In this document: piece by piece, positions 16,992 through 26,592 of the stretch
Numbering within the stretch: position 1 is the stretch's first letter
Layout: each line of letters begins with the position of its first letter
Source: Bifidobacterium simiiventris
Lineage (GTDB): Bacteria; Actinomycetota; Actinomycetes; Actinomycetales; Bifidobacteriaceae
Reading direction: 5' to 3'
NCBI RefSeq assembly: GCF_019331715.1
Contig: NZ_JAHBBG010000003.1
Span: 248,001 to 312,000 of the forward strand
DNA: 64,000 bases
Position numbers and translations under genes: made by a program
The notes under the pieces: generated by a model
The model's database searches: none
Seen by the model: the letters and a program-made list of their open reading frames with translations, nothing else
Told to the model about the DNA's origin: nothing

Positions 16992-19934
16992 GTGGCGAAA
17001 GCACGCGTGTATGATCTGGCCAAGGAACTTGGCGTGGAAAGCAAGGATGTCCTTGCAAAACTGAAGGATATGGGCGAGTTCGTCAAATCCGCATCATCGA
17101 CCGTCGAGGCGCCGGTCGTACGTCGTCTCAAGGCGGCGTTCCAGGGGGATGCCAAGGGCAATGGCAAGGCTGGGGAGCCTGCCCGCAAGCCTGCGGCCAA
17201 TGCAAATGTTCACAAGGCTCAGGCCGCACCGCGTCCGGCTGCTCCGACGCCGGGGCCGCGCACACCGCAGTCCGCGCACGTCCCGACTCCGCACGCGCCG
17301 TCCGCGTCCGCCGAGACCGCTGCGCCGACCCCGTCGGCTCCCAAGCCGTTCGCCCCTGTTCCGGGCGTTCCGAAGCCGGCCCAGCACATGCCGCGTCCGC
17401 AGCGCGACCGTGATGAGCGCGACGGCCGTCGTGATGATCGTCGTCGCGACAACCGTGGCGAGCGTCGTGATGATCGCAATCGCAACGGCCAGCCGCGTGG
17501 CGATCGCAACCATCAGCCGCGTGGCGAGCGCAATGAGCGCAACGGCGCCCGTCCGGGTGCCCCGCTGCCGCACGCGCCGCGTCCGACCGGCCAGCCCGTG
17601 CAGAACGGCGGCCAGTCCGCCCAGTCCGGCGTGCCGACCCCGGGTCCGCGCCCGGGCAACAACCCGTTCAGCCGCAAGCAGGGCATGCGCACTCCGACTC
17701 CGGGCGATATCCCGCGTCCGCATCCGATGGCGCGTCCGAGTGCGAACAATTCCGAAGGCGGCCGCGGCCGTGGCGCCCGTCCGGGTCAGGGCGGTGGCCG
17801 TGGTGGCTTCCGCAACGGTCGTCCGGGTCAGGGCGGCCAGGGTGCGCCGCGTCCGGGCCAGTGGGGACACAACCGTCCGGGTCAGGGCGGCGCGCAGGGT
17901 GCCCGTCCGGGTCAGGGCGGCGGCAACCGCTTCGGCGCGGGTGCCGGCCAGAATAGCGCTCCGAGCAATGGTCCCGCACGCGGCGGCCGTGGCGGTCGCG
18001 GCGGTGCCGCGGGTGCGTTCGGTCGTCAGGGCGGCAAGTCCTCGAAGGCGCGTAAGAACCGTCTCGCGAAGCGCCAGGAATTCCAGGAGATGAAGGCCCC
18101 GGTCATCGGCGGCGTTCGCATCCCGACCGGCAACGGCCAGACCGTTCGTCTGCGTCAGGGCGCGTCCCTTGCCGATCTCGCGGAGAAGATCAACGTCAAT
18201 CCGGCGGCCCTTGTCACCGTGCTCTTCCATCTCGGCGAAATGGCCACGGCCACGCAGTCGCTCGACGAGTCCACCTTCCAGATCCTCGGCGAGGAGATCG
18301 GCTGGAACATCAAGATCGTTTCCGCCGAAGAGGAAGACAAGGAGCTGCTCCAGCAGTTCGACATCGACCTGGACGAGGAGGAGCTGCAGGAGGACGAGAA
18401 CCTGAAGCCCCGTCCGCCGGTCGTTACCGTCATGGGCCATGTCGATCACGGTAAGACCAAGCTGCTCGACACGATCCGCCAGACCAACGTCGTCGCACGC
18501 GAAGCCGGCGGCATCACGCAGCGTATCGGTGCATACCAGGTGACCGTTGATCTTGACGGCGAGAAGCGCAAGATCACGTTCCTCGATACCCCGGGCCACG
18601 AGGCGTTCACCGCCATGCGTGCCCGCGGTGCCGAGATCACCGACGTCGCGATCATCGTCGTGGCCGCGGACGACGGCGTCATGCCGCAGACCGTCGAGGC
18701 CATCAACCATGCGCAGGCGGCCCACGTGCCGATCGTCGTGGCCGTCAACAAGATCGATAAGCCGGGCGCGAACCCGGAGAAGGTGCGCGGCCAGCTCACC
18801 GAGTTCGGTCTGGTGGCCGAGGAGTACGGCGGCGACACCATGTTCGTCGACATCTCCGCGAAGCAGAACATCAACGTGGACAAGCTCCTCGAAGCCGTCC
18901 TGCTCACCGCCGACGCCGATCTCGACCTGCGCGCGAACCCGGATATGGACGCCCGCGGCGCCACCATCGAAGCGCGACTCGACAAGGGCCGCGGTGCCGT
19001 GGCGACCGTGCTCGTCCAGCAGGGCACCCTGCACATCGGCGACGCGATCGTGGCCGGTACCTCGTATGGCCGCGTCCGCGCGATGCTCGACGAGAACGGC
19101 AACCACATGAAGGAAGCCGGCCCGTCCACGCCGGTTCAGGTGCTCGGCCTGACCTCCGTGCCGACCGCGGGCGACCTGTTCCTCGTCGCCCCGGACGACC
19201 GCACTGCGCGTCAGATCGCCGAGAAGCGCCAGGCCACCGAACGCGCCGCGCAGCTCGCCAAGCGTCGCAAGGTCGTTTCGCTTGAGTCCCTCAAGGAGCA
19301 GTTCGCCAAGTCCGAGGTCGACATGCTCAACATCGTCATCAAGGGCGATTCGTCCGGTTCCGTCGAGGCGCTGGAGGACTCCCTGATGAAGATCGAGGTG
19401 TCCGACGAGGTCGGCATCCAGGTCATCCACCGCGGCGTCGGCGCGATCACGCAGAACGACGTCAATCTCGCCACGGTCGACAAGGCCGTCATCATCGGCT
19501 TCAACGTCCGTCCGAACCGTCAGGTCGCGGATCTCGCCGAGCGCGAGGGCGTGGAGATCAAGTACTACTCGGTCATCTACAAGGCGATCGAGGACATCGA
19601 GGCCGCGCTCAAGGGCATGCTCAAGCCGGAATACGAGGAGGTCGTCACCTCCCACTCCGAGATCCGCGAGATCTTCCGTTCCTCCAAGTTCGGCAACATT
19701 GCCGGCGTCATGGTGCAGGACGGCGAGGTCAAGCGCGGTACGAAGTGCCGTATCCTGCGCAACGGCGTCGCCACTGTCAACGACCTGGAGATCTCCTCGC
19801 TGCGTCGTTTCAAGGACGACGTGCAGTCGGTCGCGGAAGGCTACGAGGCCGGCATCAACCTCGGCACCTTCAACGACATCGAGATCGGCGACATCATCGA
19901 GACCTTCGAGATGCGCGAGATCGAACGCAAGTAG
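16992..19934 (+). CDS. infB: Translation initiation factor IF-2
   Basis: GTPase that brings initiator tRNA to the 30S subunit and promotes subunit joining. The start is GTG behind TAGGAGAAAATTT. Of its 980 residues, the first 50 are the conserved IF2-N module ([19 protein letters not shown]). About 60-370 is a long low-complexity region rich in Pro, Gly, Arg and Gln, typical of actinobacteria. A second IF2-N-like module follows at about 385-450, and the G domain begins at about 480 with [16 protein letters not shown] and NKID. The C-terminal beta-barrel and fMet-tRNA-binding domains are complete. Confidence 0.98.
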   Translation: MAKARVYDLAKELGVESKDVLAKLKDMGEFVKSASSTVEAPVVRRLKAAFQGDAKGNGKAGEPARKPAANANVHKAQAAPRPAAPTPGPRTPQSAHVPTPHAPSASAETAAPTPSAPKPFAPVPGVPKPAQHMPRPQRDRDERDGRRDDRRRDNRGERRDDRNRNGQPRGDRNHQPRGERNERNGARPGAPLPHAPRPTGQPVQNGGQSAQSGVPTPGPRPGNNPFSRKQGMRTPTPGDIPRPHPMARPSANNSEGGRGRGARPGQGGGRGGFRNGRPGQGGQGAPRPGQWGHNRPGQGGAQGARPGQGGGNRFGAGAGQNSAPSNGPARGGRGGRGGAAGAFGRQGGKSSKARKNRLAKRQEFQEMKAPVIGGVRIPTGNGQTVRLRQGASLADLAEKINVNPAALVTVLFHLGEMATATQSLDESTFQILGEEIGWNIKIVSAEEEDKELLQQFDIDLDEEELQEDENLKPRPPVVTVMGHVDHGKTKLLDTIRQTNVVAREAGGITQRIGAYQVTVDLDGEKRKITFLDTPGHEAFTAMRARGAEITDVAIIVVAADDGVMPQTVEAINHAQAAHVPIVVAVNKIDKPGANPEKVRGQLTEFGLVAEEYGGDTMFVDISAKQNINVDKLLEAVLLTADADLDLRANPDMDARGATIEARLDKGRGAVATVLVQQGTLHIGDAIVAGTSYGRVRAMLDENGNHMKEAGPSTPVQVLGLTSVPTAGDLFLVAPDDRTARQIAEKRQATERAAQLAKRRKVVSLESLKEQFAKSEVDMLNIVIKGDSSGSVEALEDSLMKIEVSDEVGIQVIHRGVGAITQNDVNLATVDKAVIIGFNVRPNRQVADLAEREGVEIKYYSVIYKAIEDIEAALKGMLKPEYEEVVTSHSEIREIFRSSKFGNIAGVMVQDGEVKRGTKCRILRNGVATVNDLEISSLRRFKDDVQSVAEGYEAGINLGTFNDIEIGDIIETFEMREIERK

Positions 19935-19959
19935 TCCTGCCTGTCCCGAGAGGGGTTTT

Positions 19960-19997
19960 CGAAGCGCCTGTATCACATATGAGATACAGGCGCTTCG
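19960..19997. terminator. Perfect 15-bp hairpin after infB
   Basis: CGAAGCGCCTGTATC (19960-19974) and GATACAGGCGCTTCG (19983-19997) are exact complements around an eight-base loop. Upstream is GTTTTC, downstream CCGTATCC with no T-run. Confidence 0.7.
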
Positions 19998-20039
19998 CCG
20001 TATCCGCCTGCTGCATCTCCTCAGTCATGAGACGCCGCT

Positions 20040-20183
20040 GCAATAACGTACGCCAAGCATCTCTCTATGTACGTTATTGCTAACGACTTCCTCAATAACG
20101 TACGTTGAACGGCTCTCCGCGTACGATTTTGCAGAACGCTCAGCGAAAACGTACGCGAAGAGCCGCTATGCGTACGGTTTCGC
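20040..20183. repeat. Array of alternating CGTACG boxes
   Basis: Boxes at about 20040 (GCAATAACGTAC), 20069 (GTACGTTATTGC), 20093 (CAATAACGTACGTTG), 20119 (CGCGTACGATTTTGC), 20143 (GCGAAAACGTACGCG) and 20170 (GCGTACGGTTTCGC) alternate in orientation. The first two form a perfect 12-bp inverted repeat and the last pairs form imperfect ones, so several alternative stems are possible. Confidence 0.75.
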
Positions 20184-20281
20184 AGAAGTACAGCATGCCG
20201 CTCCCGGTCGAGTAGGGGATATGCGAATATAGTACGAGCACACGTATTGACTGATCCCTGTGAGATAGAAAAGGAACCATT

Positions 20282-20833
20282 ATGCCCGGAACCAACCCGC
20301 GTGCGGCCCGTATCGCCGCGCTCATCCAGCGCGTCATCGCGTCCAACATGGAGGCGCAGCTGCACGACAAGCGCCTCGCGAACGTGACCATCACCGAAGT
20401 GCGCGTCACCAACGATCTGCAGATCGCCAAGATCTACTGGACGCAGCTCGGCCACGAAGGTCACGAGGACGGCGAACGCAAGCGTGCCAAGCAGGCGCTC
20501 GAACAGGCCAAGGGCCGTCTGCGTTCGCTCGTCGGCGCGAAGGCCGGCCTGCGACTGACCCCGCAATTGCAGTTCATCTTCGACGAGGTGCCCGGCGAGG
20601 CCACCGAGATCGAGGACATCCTCGCCGTCGCCCGCAAGCGTGACGAGGAGCTGGCCCGCGCCCGCGAGAGCGCGCAGTACGCCGGCGAGGCCGATCCGTA
20701 CAAGCATCCCGAGGAACGCGACGAGTCGGATGACGCCGACGAGTACGACGACGATTTCGAGGATGACGACTACGAAGATGACGAGTACGACAACGACGAG
20801 GTGACCGTCGAAGACGGCGACGCCGACGCCTGA
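20282..20833 (+). CDS. rbfA: 30S ribosome-binding factor A
   Basis: Assembly factor that helps mature the 5' end of 16S rRNA in the 30S subunit. Residues 1 to about 120 are the KH-like RbfA fold (NPRAARIAALIQRVIASNME, VTITEVRVTNDLQIAKIYW, LRLTPQLQFIFDE). The tail, about 150-183, is almost entirely Asp, Glu and Tyr and should be disordered. The ribosome-binding site is AAAAGGAACC. It follows infB and precedes truB as in most bacteria. Confidence 0.96.
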   Translation: MPGTNPRAARIAALIQRVIASNMEAQLHDKRLANVTITEVRVTNDLQIAKIYWTQLGHEGHEDGERKRAKQALEQAKGRLRSLVGAKAGLRLTPQLQFIFDEVPGEATEIEDILAVARKRDEELARARESAQYAGEADPYKHPEERDESDDADEYDDDFEDDDYEDDEYDNDEVTVEDGDADA

Positions 20834-20872
20834 TTGCTCCTGTCATTTCACACGTAGCGTGGTACCCCACTC

Positions 20873-20970
20873 TGTCATTTCGACCGAGCGTTAGCGAGTG
20901 GAGAAATCTTTGTGCCGTCATGTCGCCTAGAAAGATTTCTCGGCTCGGCTTTGCCTCGCTCGAAATGACA
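20873..20970. repeat. Family A palindromic repeat, complete copy 2
   Basis: Left arm TGTCATTTCGACCGAGCG to GAGAAATCTT, right arm AAGATTTCTCGGCTCGGC to TCGAAATGACA. A stray TGTCATTTCA at 20841 just before it looks like the remnant of another arm. Confidence 0.85.
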
Positions 20971-21031
20971 GGGTGGGATACGTCTATGCCGTAGCATCAC
21001 ACATCCGCATCATCCATCATCGAGGTAACCT

Positions 21032-22252
21032 ATGCCCGCGCAACCGCAGCACCAGTCCCAGCCGTCCGGACTGCTCGTCATCGACAAGCCGCAGGGCGTG
21101 ACCAGTCACGATCTGGTCGCAGCCGTCCGCGGTGCATTGCACACGAAGAAAGTCGGCCATGCGGGCACGCTCGATCCGATGGCCACCGGCGTGCTCGTCA
21201 TCGGATTCGGCAACGCGACGCGACTGCTCAACTACATCGTCGACCACGACAAAACGTACGAGGCGACGATCCGGCTCGGCCGCCGCACCACCACCGACGA
21301 CGCCGACGGCGAGCTGATCGATGGCAACGGACGTCCAGCCAACATTGTCCCCGATTCTCTTGGCGTGAGCATGGATCCCTCTTGTCATCTCGAGCGGAGT
21401 ACAGCGGAGTCGAGAGATCTTTCCTTCCCCGCAACCGTCACGTGCGACCTGATCGAACGCATCATCGCCGAGCATCTCACCGGCCCGATAGAACAGGTCC
21501 CGAACACGTTCTCCGCGATCAAAATCAACGGCCAGCGCGCCTACGATCTCGCCCGCGACGGCAAGGAGGTCGAGCTCAAGGCACGCCCGGTCACGATCCA
21601 CGCGTTCGACGTGCTCGACATGCGCGTCGGCTTCACCGATGCCGCGCGTACCGACGGGCCGTTAGTCGCAGATCTCGATGCGACGTCGGATGAGCCGGAC
21701 GTGGCGCCGGTAATCGACGATCACAGGTCTACGTCAGCGACGGGGCCGGATATGGTTCCGGTGATCGATCTCGACGTGCGGGTGAGCTGCTCGGCCGGTA
21801 CGTACATCCGTGCGCTCGGACGTGATCTCGGCGAGCTGCTCGGCTGCGGCGGATACCTGACCCGGCTGCGACGCACGCGCGTCGGCCGGTTCGATGTGAC
21901 CGCTGCAAACGTGGTCACCGCGCATACCGAATCCCGCACGTTCACGAACCGTGCCGGCGAGACGGTGACCCGCAACCGCGCGGTGCTTGACGTGACCGGA
22001 GACGAGCTACTGACATCATATGCAATGACGATGGTCGAATCAGTGTGCGCTGCGATGCCAACGCTCGCAATCACTGCCGAGGACGCCGTCAACCTGCGTT
22101 TCGGCCGTCGCATCCCGTATGACATCCACGAGCCCACCGCGGCCTACGTGCCCGACCCGTCCGGCGACTCGCGCGCCGGCGACGTGGCCGCCATCATCGA
22201 TCGTGCCAAACGCGGCGAGGCCAAGCCCCTCGTCGTCTTCCAAGCCGACTGA
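21032..22252 (+). CDS. truB: tRNA pseudouridine(55) synthase TruB with repeat-derived insert
   Basis: Makes the universal pseudouridine 55 in the T-arm of tRNAs. At 406 residues it is about 90 longer than E. coli TruB. The catalytic core is intact: GLLVIDKPQGVTSHD, catalytic Asp in KVGHAGTLDPMATG, and SCSAGTYIRALGRDLG. Two insertions explain the length. The first (about residues 105-133) includes 14 codons that are a translated arm of the family A palindrome at 21383-21424 (SCHLERSTAESRDLS). The second (about 210-245) is acidic and repeats the pattern APVID/VPVID. The frame stays open through both, so the enzyme is probably functional. Confidence 0.95.
   Translation: MPAQPQHQSQPSGLLVIDKPQGVTSHDLVAAVRGALHTKKVGHAGTLDPMATGVLVIGFGNATRLLNYIVDHDKTYEATIRLGRRTTTDDADGELIDGNGRPANIVPDSLGVSMDPSCHLERSTAESRDLSFPATVTCDLIERIIAEHLTGPIEQVPNTFSAIKINGQRAYDLARDGKEVELKARPVTIHAFDVLDMRVGFTDAARTDGPLVADLDATSDEPDVAPVIDDHRSTSATGPDMVPVIDLDVRVSCSAGTYIRALGRDLGELLGCGGYLTRLRRTRVGRFDVTAANVVTAHTESRTFTNRAGETVTRNRAVLDVTGDELLTSYAMTMVESVCAAMPTLAITAEDAVNLRFGRRIPYDIHEPTAAYVPDPSGDSRAGDVAAIIDRAKRGEAKPLVVFQAD
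21383..21424 (+). repeat. Family A half-element inside truB
   Basis: TGTCATCTCGAGCGGAGTAC continues to GGAGTCGAGAGATCTTTCC, matching the left arm of family A. It lies in frame and contains no stop in the truB reading frame. The other arm is missing. Confidence 0.85.
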
Positions 22253-22362
22253 TCGATGGGTACACTGTCATAGGAACGCCCGCACGCGCACCGCATGCCG
22301 CAAAACAACGCACATGCCGTTGCGATGAAACCACGTAAGACACACTGGAACGAGGAACGTAT

Positions 22363-23565
22363 ATGAACATCACCCGACTCACCCCCGATCCGACAGGACT
22401 GGTCGACTGGCCGACCTTAAGCAACGACAGGAAATCCGTCGTGACGGTCGGCGTGTTCGACGGCATGCACCGCGGCCATCAGGCGGTGATCGGCCGCACG
22501 ATCGAGCTGGCGAAGAAGTTCGACGCGTTCTCGGTCGTTGTGCTGTTCGATCCACGCCCCGGCCTCGTGCACGGCTACGCGCACAACGGCACCGAACCGG
22601 GCGACGACGTGCGTGATACGCAAGTGCTTACCACCATCGACGAGCGACTGCGCTTCATGCGCGAGCTTGGCGTCGACCATGTGCTGATCGTGCGCTACAC
22701 GCTCGGGTTCGCCGCGAAATCGTACCGTTTCTTCCTTGGCCAGATGGTCGGCAAGCTTGGCATGCGCACGCTTGTGCTCGGTCAGGATGCGGCGATGGGC
22801 AAAGATCGCGCAGGCGATGTGAAAGCGATTTCCACGCTGTCCGCCGCTACCGGTGTCTTCGAGCTGGACGTGGTGGACGATCGCGGGCCGGGCCACGTGC
22901 GTATTCCGGCCAATGCCGAGCCGCAGATGCCGGCCGAGTGGGGCGAGCCGGCCGACCCGTTCACGGCGATGAGCAAGGCCGAGCTGCGTGCGTGGAGCAA
23001 GAAGCATCAGGCCAAGCTGCAGCGCACGTGGAGCTCCACGAACGTGCGGTACCTGTTGAGCCAGGGCCGTATCGTCGCGGCGAACGAGATTCTTGGCCAC
23101 CGTCATGCGATCGAGGGCACTGTGGTACACGGCGAGGAGCGCGGCCGCACGATCGGCTTCCCGACCGCGAATCTGGACGAGGCGACGGTGCGCGGCTACC
23201 TGCCGGTCGACGGCGTGTACGCGGGCTGGCTGGTCGATATGGGGCCGGCTGATGCGAATGGCGACGGTGCATCGGCCGATCGCGTTGCTTCCGACGACAA
23301 GGCGCGTATCGCGGACGGATCGCCGTGGCGTTGGCCGGCCGCGATTTCGATCGGCACGAAGCCGACGTTCAGCGAAACGACCGGACTGCACGAGCGTGTG
23401 GTTGAGGCGTATGCGATCACTGATGACTGGCTGGAGCTGTACGGTCACCGTGTGCGCGTTGAATTCGCCGGATTCCTGCGTCCGCAGGTCAAGTTCGATT
23501 CGGCCGACGCCCTCGTGGCCGAGCTTGGCCGCAACGTCGAGGAGACCAAGCATCTGACCGCATGA
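22363..23565 (+). CDS. ribF: Bifunctional riboflavin kinase / FAD synthetase
   Basis: Phosphorylates riboflavin to FMN and adenylylates it to FAD. The N-terminal nucleotidyltransferase domain shows VVTVGVFDGMHRGHQAVIG and the C-terminal flavokinase domain shows HGEERGRTIGFPTANLD and HERVVEAY. At 400 residues it is longer than the usual 310; the extra length is in the linker and in an insertion around GPADANGDGASADRV in the kinase domain. It follows truB, as commonly seen. A symmetric hairpin ends the operon. Confidence 0.96.
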   Translation: MNITRLTPDPTGLVDWPTLSNDRKSVVTVGVFDGMHRGHQAVIGRTIELAKKFDAFSVVVLFDPRPGLVHGYAHNGTEPGDDVRDTQVLTTIDERLRFMRELGVDHVLIVRYTLGFAAKSYRFFLGQMVGKLGMRTLVLGQDAAMGKDRAGDVKAISTLSAATGVFELDVVDDRGPGHVRIPANAEPQMPAEWGEPADPFTAMSKAELRAWSKKHQAKLQRTWSSTNVRYLLSQGRIVAANEILGHRHAIEGTVVHGEERGRTIGFPTANLDEATVRGYLPVDGVYAGWLVDMGPADANGDGASADRVASDDKARIADGSPWRWPAAISIGTKPTFSETTGLHERVVEAYAITDDWLELYGHRVRVEFAGFLRPQVKFDSADALVAELGRNVEETKHLTA

Positions 23566-23610
23566 CTCGAACGGCACGATCGCGCGTCGTTGCGTTGAAG
23601 TCATCATGAA

Positions 23611-23648
23611 GTTGCCCCGCTGAGATCACTCCCAGCGGGGCAACTTGT
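23611..23648. terminator. Bidirectional terminator between ribF and ABC transporter
   Basis: GTTGCCCCGCTG and CAGCGGGGCAAC are a perfect 12-bp inverted repeat around ten bases, followed by TTGTAT on the plus side. It lies between converging transcripts. Confidence 0.8.
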
Positions 23649-23685
23649 ATAAGGAATCGGGAGGATTGCCCCGCCGGCTGCTGAT

Positions 23686-24543
23686 TCAGTGCCTGAAGTG
23701 AGCGAAGAACTCGCGCGTCTCCGGGTCCTCGGACTCGTCCATCACCTCGCGCGGCGTGCCGTTCTCCGCGATCACCCCGCGTCGCAGCAGCACCACGCGA
23801 TCGGCCGCGTCATGCGCGAAGCTCATCTCGTGCGTGGCCATCAGAATCGTCGTGCCCTGCGACTTCAGCTCGGCGACCATGCTCAGCACTTCGCCGACCA
23901 GCATCGGGTCGAGCGCCGACGTGATCTCGTCGAGCAGCAGCAGTTCCGGATCGGTCATCAGCGCACGCGCGATCGCCACGCGCTGCTGCTGACCGCCCGA
24001 CAGCTGGTCTGGATACGCGCCGGCCTTCGCCCGCATGCCGATGCGGTCGAGCAGCTCCAGCGCACGGGCCTCGGCCCGGCCGCGCTCCCAGTGATGCACC
24101 TTGATCGCCGCCAGCGTGACGTTCTTGAGCACCGTCATGTGTGGGAACAGGTTGAACTGCTGGAACACGACGCCCACGCGTGCACGGATCTTGTCCTGGT
24201 TCTCCCGCGGGTCGGTGATGTCAGTGTCGCCCAGCCAGATCTGCCCGTCGTCGACTTGTTCGAGCAGGTTCACGCACTTCATGAGCGTGGACTTGCCGGA
24301 GCCGGACGGGCCGAGCAGCGCGACGACCTCGTGCGGTTTGATGTCGAACGAGATGCCACGCAGCACTTGTGTGGAACCGTACGACTTGCGAATGTTGTCA
24401 AGCCGCAGCACCGGCAGGGGAGTGGATGTGACCAGTCCGCTCGGCTCGGCGATGGCGGCGGTGCCATCGCCGCCGGGAGCAGTCGCGTCGCCAGCCGGCT
24501 GAATACGTTCGCTGTTGCTGTTCATGTCATTCATCCCGCTCAT
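23686..24543 (-). CDS. Amino-acid ABC transporter ATP-binding protein
   Basis: Energises uptake of a polar amino acid. The 285-residue protein has Walker A GPSGSGKST, Q-loop VFQQFNLFPH, signature LSGGQQQRVAIARAL, Walker B LLLLDEITSALDP and H-loop ATHEM. About 45 residues of low-complexity leader precede the ABC domain, so a later start is possible. Its start overlaps the permease stop by four bases (ATGA). The family is GlnQ/HisP-like; the substrate is not readable from sequence. Confidence 0.92.
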   Translation of the reverse strand: MSGMNDMNSNSERIQPAGDATAPGGDGTAAIAEPSGLVTSTPLPVLRLDNIRKSYGSTQVLRGISFDIKPHEVVALLGPSGSGKSTLMKCVNLLEQVDDGQIWLGDTDITDPRENQDKIRARVGVVFQQFNLFPHMTVLKNVTLAAIKVHHWERGRAEARALELLDRIGMRAKAGAYPDQLSGGQQQRVAIARALMTDPELLLLDEITSALDPMLVGEVLSMVAELKSQGTTILMATHEMSFAHDAADRVVLLRRGVIAENGTPREVMDESEDPETREFFAHFRH

Positions 24544-25433
24544 ACCGTGCCTCCGCTCTGCTCACGTTTGCGCAACCGTTCCGAATACCAGTCGTTGAGC
24601 AGGATGAACGGCACGCTCATCAGGATGAACAGCAGGCTCGCCACCACGTACGGCGTGAAGTTGTACGAGCTTGCCACCTCGATCTGCGCTGCGCGCACCG
24701 CGTCCACCGCGCCCAGCACGGAGATCAGGCCGACGTCCTTCTGCATCGAGATGAAGTCGTTCATCAGCGCGGGCGCGACCTTGCGCAACGCCTGCGGCAC
24801 GACCACCAGCCACGTCGTCTGCCCGGCCGTCAGTCCCAGCGAGCGTGCGGACGCACGCTGTGAGGGATGCACGTCGTTGAAGCCGGCGCGCAGCACTTCG
24901 GCAACGTATGCACTGTAGCCCATGATCACGGCGATCGTACCGAGCAGCGACGGGTCGATGCGCTGCTTGGTCAGGCCGAGGCCGGGGATGCCGAAGCCGA
25001 TCAGATACAGGATGACGATCATCGGGATGCCGCGCATGACGGTCGTGTAGATCGCTGCCAACGCTCGCAACGGGAACATGACCGGGCTTTTGCTGGTACG
25101 CACGAGCGCGATCAGCGTGGCGAAGATTGCGACGCCGATCACCGCGACGACCAGCACCTTAAGGTTCAGCCACAGGCCGTCGAGCACCTCGGGGAACGAT
25201 TTCGCGAAGTATTCGGCGGAGAAGAACGTCTGTTTGACGCGCGGCCAGCCGGGCGACAGCTGCAGCCCGACCACGACGATGACGGCCAGCACGATCGTGC
25301 TGACAAGACTCGTGACAACCGACTTGAGCTGCTGCCGGCGTCGGTATGCACGGCGAGAAAGTTCGACCTCGCTCACCGGCGGCGTTGCGGCCGCATCGGT
25401 GGCGAGGTCTTGCGAAGTTTGCGAATCGACCAT
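24540..25433 (-). CDS. Amino-acid ABC transporter permease
   Basis: Membrane component of the same importer, 297 residues. The N-terminal 40 residues are cytoplasmic, then five or so membrane helices follow. The HisM/GlnP-type coupling motif is in the region GYSAYVAEVLRAGFNDVHPS, with QRASARSLGLTAGQTTWLVV following. Only one permease gene is present, so the channel is probably a homodimer. Confidence 0.92.
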   Translation of the reverse strand: MVDSQTSQDLATDAAATPPVSEVELSRRAYRRRQQLKSVVTSLVSTIVLAVIVVVGLQLSPGWPRVKQTFFSAEYFAKSFPEVLDGLWLNLKVLVVAVIGVAIFATLIALVRTSKSPVMFPLRALAAIYTTVMRGIPMIVILYLIGFGIPGLGLTKQRIDPSLLGTIAVIMGYSAYVAEVLRAGFNDVHPSQRASARSLGLTAGQTTWLVVVPQALRKVAPALMNDFISMQKDVGLISVLGAVDAVRAAQIEVASSYNFTPYVVASLLFILMSVPFILLNDWYSERLRKREQSGGTV

Positions 25434-25470
25434 AGTAGCGATTCTATTGCAGTGGGCGAACCGGTTCGTC

Positions 25471-26337
25471 CTACTTCAGCTCGGTCAGGTCGGTGGTGTA
25501 CTCGGCCAACCACTTGTCCTGCAGCTGCTTGAGCGTGCCGTCCGCGTTCAGATCGTCCACGGCCTTGGTGACGGCCGCGGTGAGCTTGGAATCCTTCGGC
25601 AGCACGATGCCCAGGCCGTCCTTGTCTTCGGAACCGGCGATGCGGCCGACTACCTTGGCGTCCTTGACCTGTTCGGACTGAACCATGTACACGCTCTCGA
25701 CCGTGTTGGTCACGAGCGCGTCGATCTGGCCGGCCTCAAGCGCCTGAGCGAGCGAGGCGTCGTCGTTGAACGTCTGGATGTCGTCCTTGATCTTGTCCTT
25801 GACAATCGTGTACGCCTGCGTGCCGACCATCACGCCGATCACGGCGTCCTTGAGATCGGCGAGCGACGTCGCGGACGCGAACTTGCCGTCCTTCTTCACG
25901 ACGACCGACTGCGTGTCCTTGTAGTAGCCGGACGAGAAGTCGACGGCCTGCTTGCGTTCGTCGGTGATGCCGAACTGCTGGATGTTGAGATCCCAGTCCT
26001 TGGCGCCCGGGGCGATGGCCGAGTCGAACGTGGTGCGGATCCACTTCACGTTGTCCTTCTTGAAACCGAGCTTGTCTGCCACGGCGTAGGCCAGTGCGGC
26101 CTCGAAGCCTTCGCCGGACTCCGGCTTGTCGTTCATAACCCACGGCTCGTACGCCGGGTCGCCGGTCGCGATGGTGAGCGTGCCGGGGGTGACAGTCTGC
26201 TGCGTGATGTCGGAGCTGTCGGCGTTGGAATTGGTGTCGTTGCCGTTGCTGGACGTGCCGCAGGCTGCGGAGAACGCGAGCGCGATGACGCTGGCGGTCG
26301 CGACGGCTGCGCGAATGATGCCGTTCTTGTTGAACAT
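25471..26337 (-). CDS. Amino-acid ABC transporter substrate-binding lipoprotein
   Basis: Extracytoplasmic family 3 solute-binding protein of 288 residues. The signal peptide ends in lipobox FSAAC with the lipidated Cys at 26. A Ser/Asn/Asp-rich tether follows, then the ligand-binding fold (LTIATGDPAYEPWVMNDKPE, VKWIRTTFDSAIAPG, VDFSSGYYKDTQSVVV, GVMVGTQAYTIV). It is the promoter-proximal gene of the three. A substrate such as glutamate, glutamine, cystine or a basic amino acid is possible; the sequence does not decide. Confidence 0.92.
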   Translation of the reverse strand: MFNKNGIIRAAVATASVIALAFSAACGTSSNGNDTNSNADSSDITQQTVTPGTLTIATGDPAYEPWVMNDKPESGEGFEAALAYAVADKLGFKKDNVKWIRTTFDSAIAPGAKDWDLNIQQFGITDERKQAVDFSSGYYKDTQSVVVKKDGKFASATSLADLKDAVIGVMVGTQAYTIVKDKIKDDIQTFNDDASLAQALEAGQIDALVTNTVESVYMVQSEQVKDAKVVGRIAGSEDKDGLGIVLPKDSKLTAAVTKAVDDLNADGTLKQLQDKWLAEYTTDLTELK

Positions 26338-26530
26338 GGTTTCCTCTCCTTATTGAACAGATGTGCGCCGCGCGGTCGATTCCGACCGGCTGGCCACCCT
26401 CTTGCGAATATGTTGCGAATATGCGCATGGCGGTTTGGCGCATCAGCGCCAATTCTAAGGTATTCCCGCTACCGCCGCGCGTCTCGGCCTATCGCGATTA
26501 TCTATAACACGCTATCGGGCGCGGCTCGCA

Positions 26531-26580
26531 GGGTCGGAACACGCTTGGTGCGGTGCCCGTCTCCGAACGTGTTCCGACCC
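26531..26580. terminator. 13-bp inverted repeat downstream of the cupin gene
   Basis: GGGTCGGAACACG (26531-26543) and CGTGTTCCGACCC (26568-26580) are exact complements with a 24-base loop. It sits 13 bases past the cupin stop on the minus strand, with no T-run. Confidence 0.65.
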
Positions 26581-26592
26581 CGCGGCTGAGTG

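Larger units (their letters stand above)
19935..20281. other. Intergenic region infB-rbfA
   Basis: These 347 bases contain a perfect 15-bp hairpin (19960-19997) and then six alternating copies of an AACGTACG-type box between 20040 and 20183. No gene is supported. The last 60 bases hold the rbfA leader. Confidence 0.65.

Noticed and set aside
17094..19976. Long minus-strand open frame opposite infB (about 960 codons)
   Set aside because: A mirror of GC-rich codon bias; infB on the plus strand is a perfect family match and the antisense protein is low-complexity.
21383..21424. The truB insertion as evidence of a pseudogene
   Set aside because: The frame is open through the insertion and all conserved TruB motifs follow it intact.
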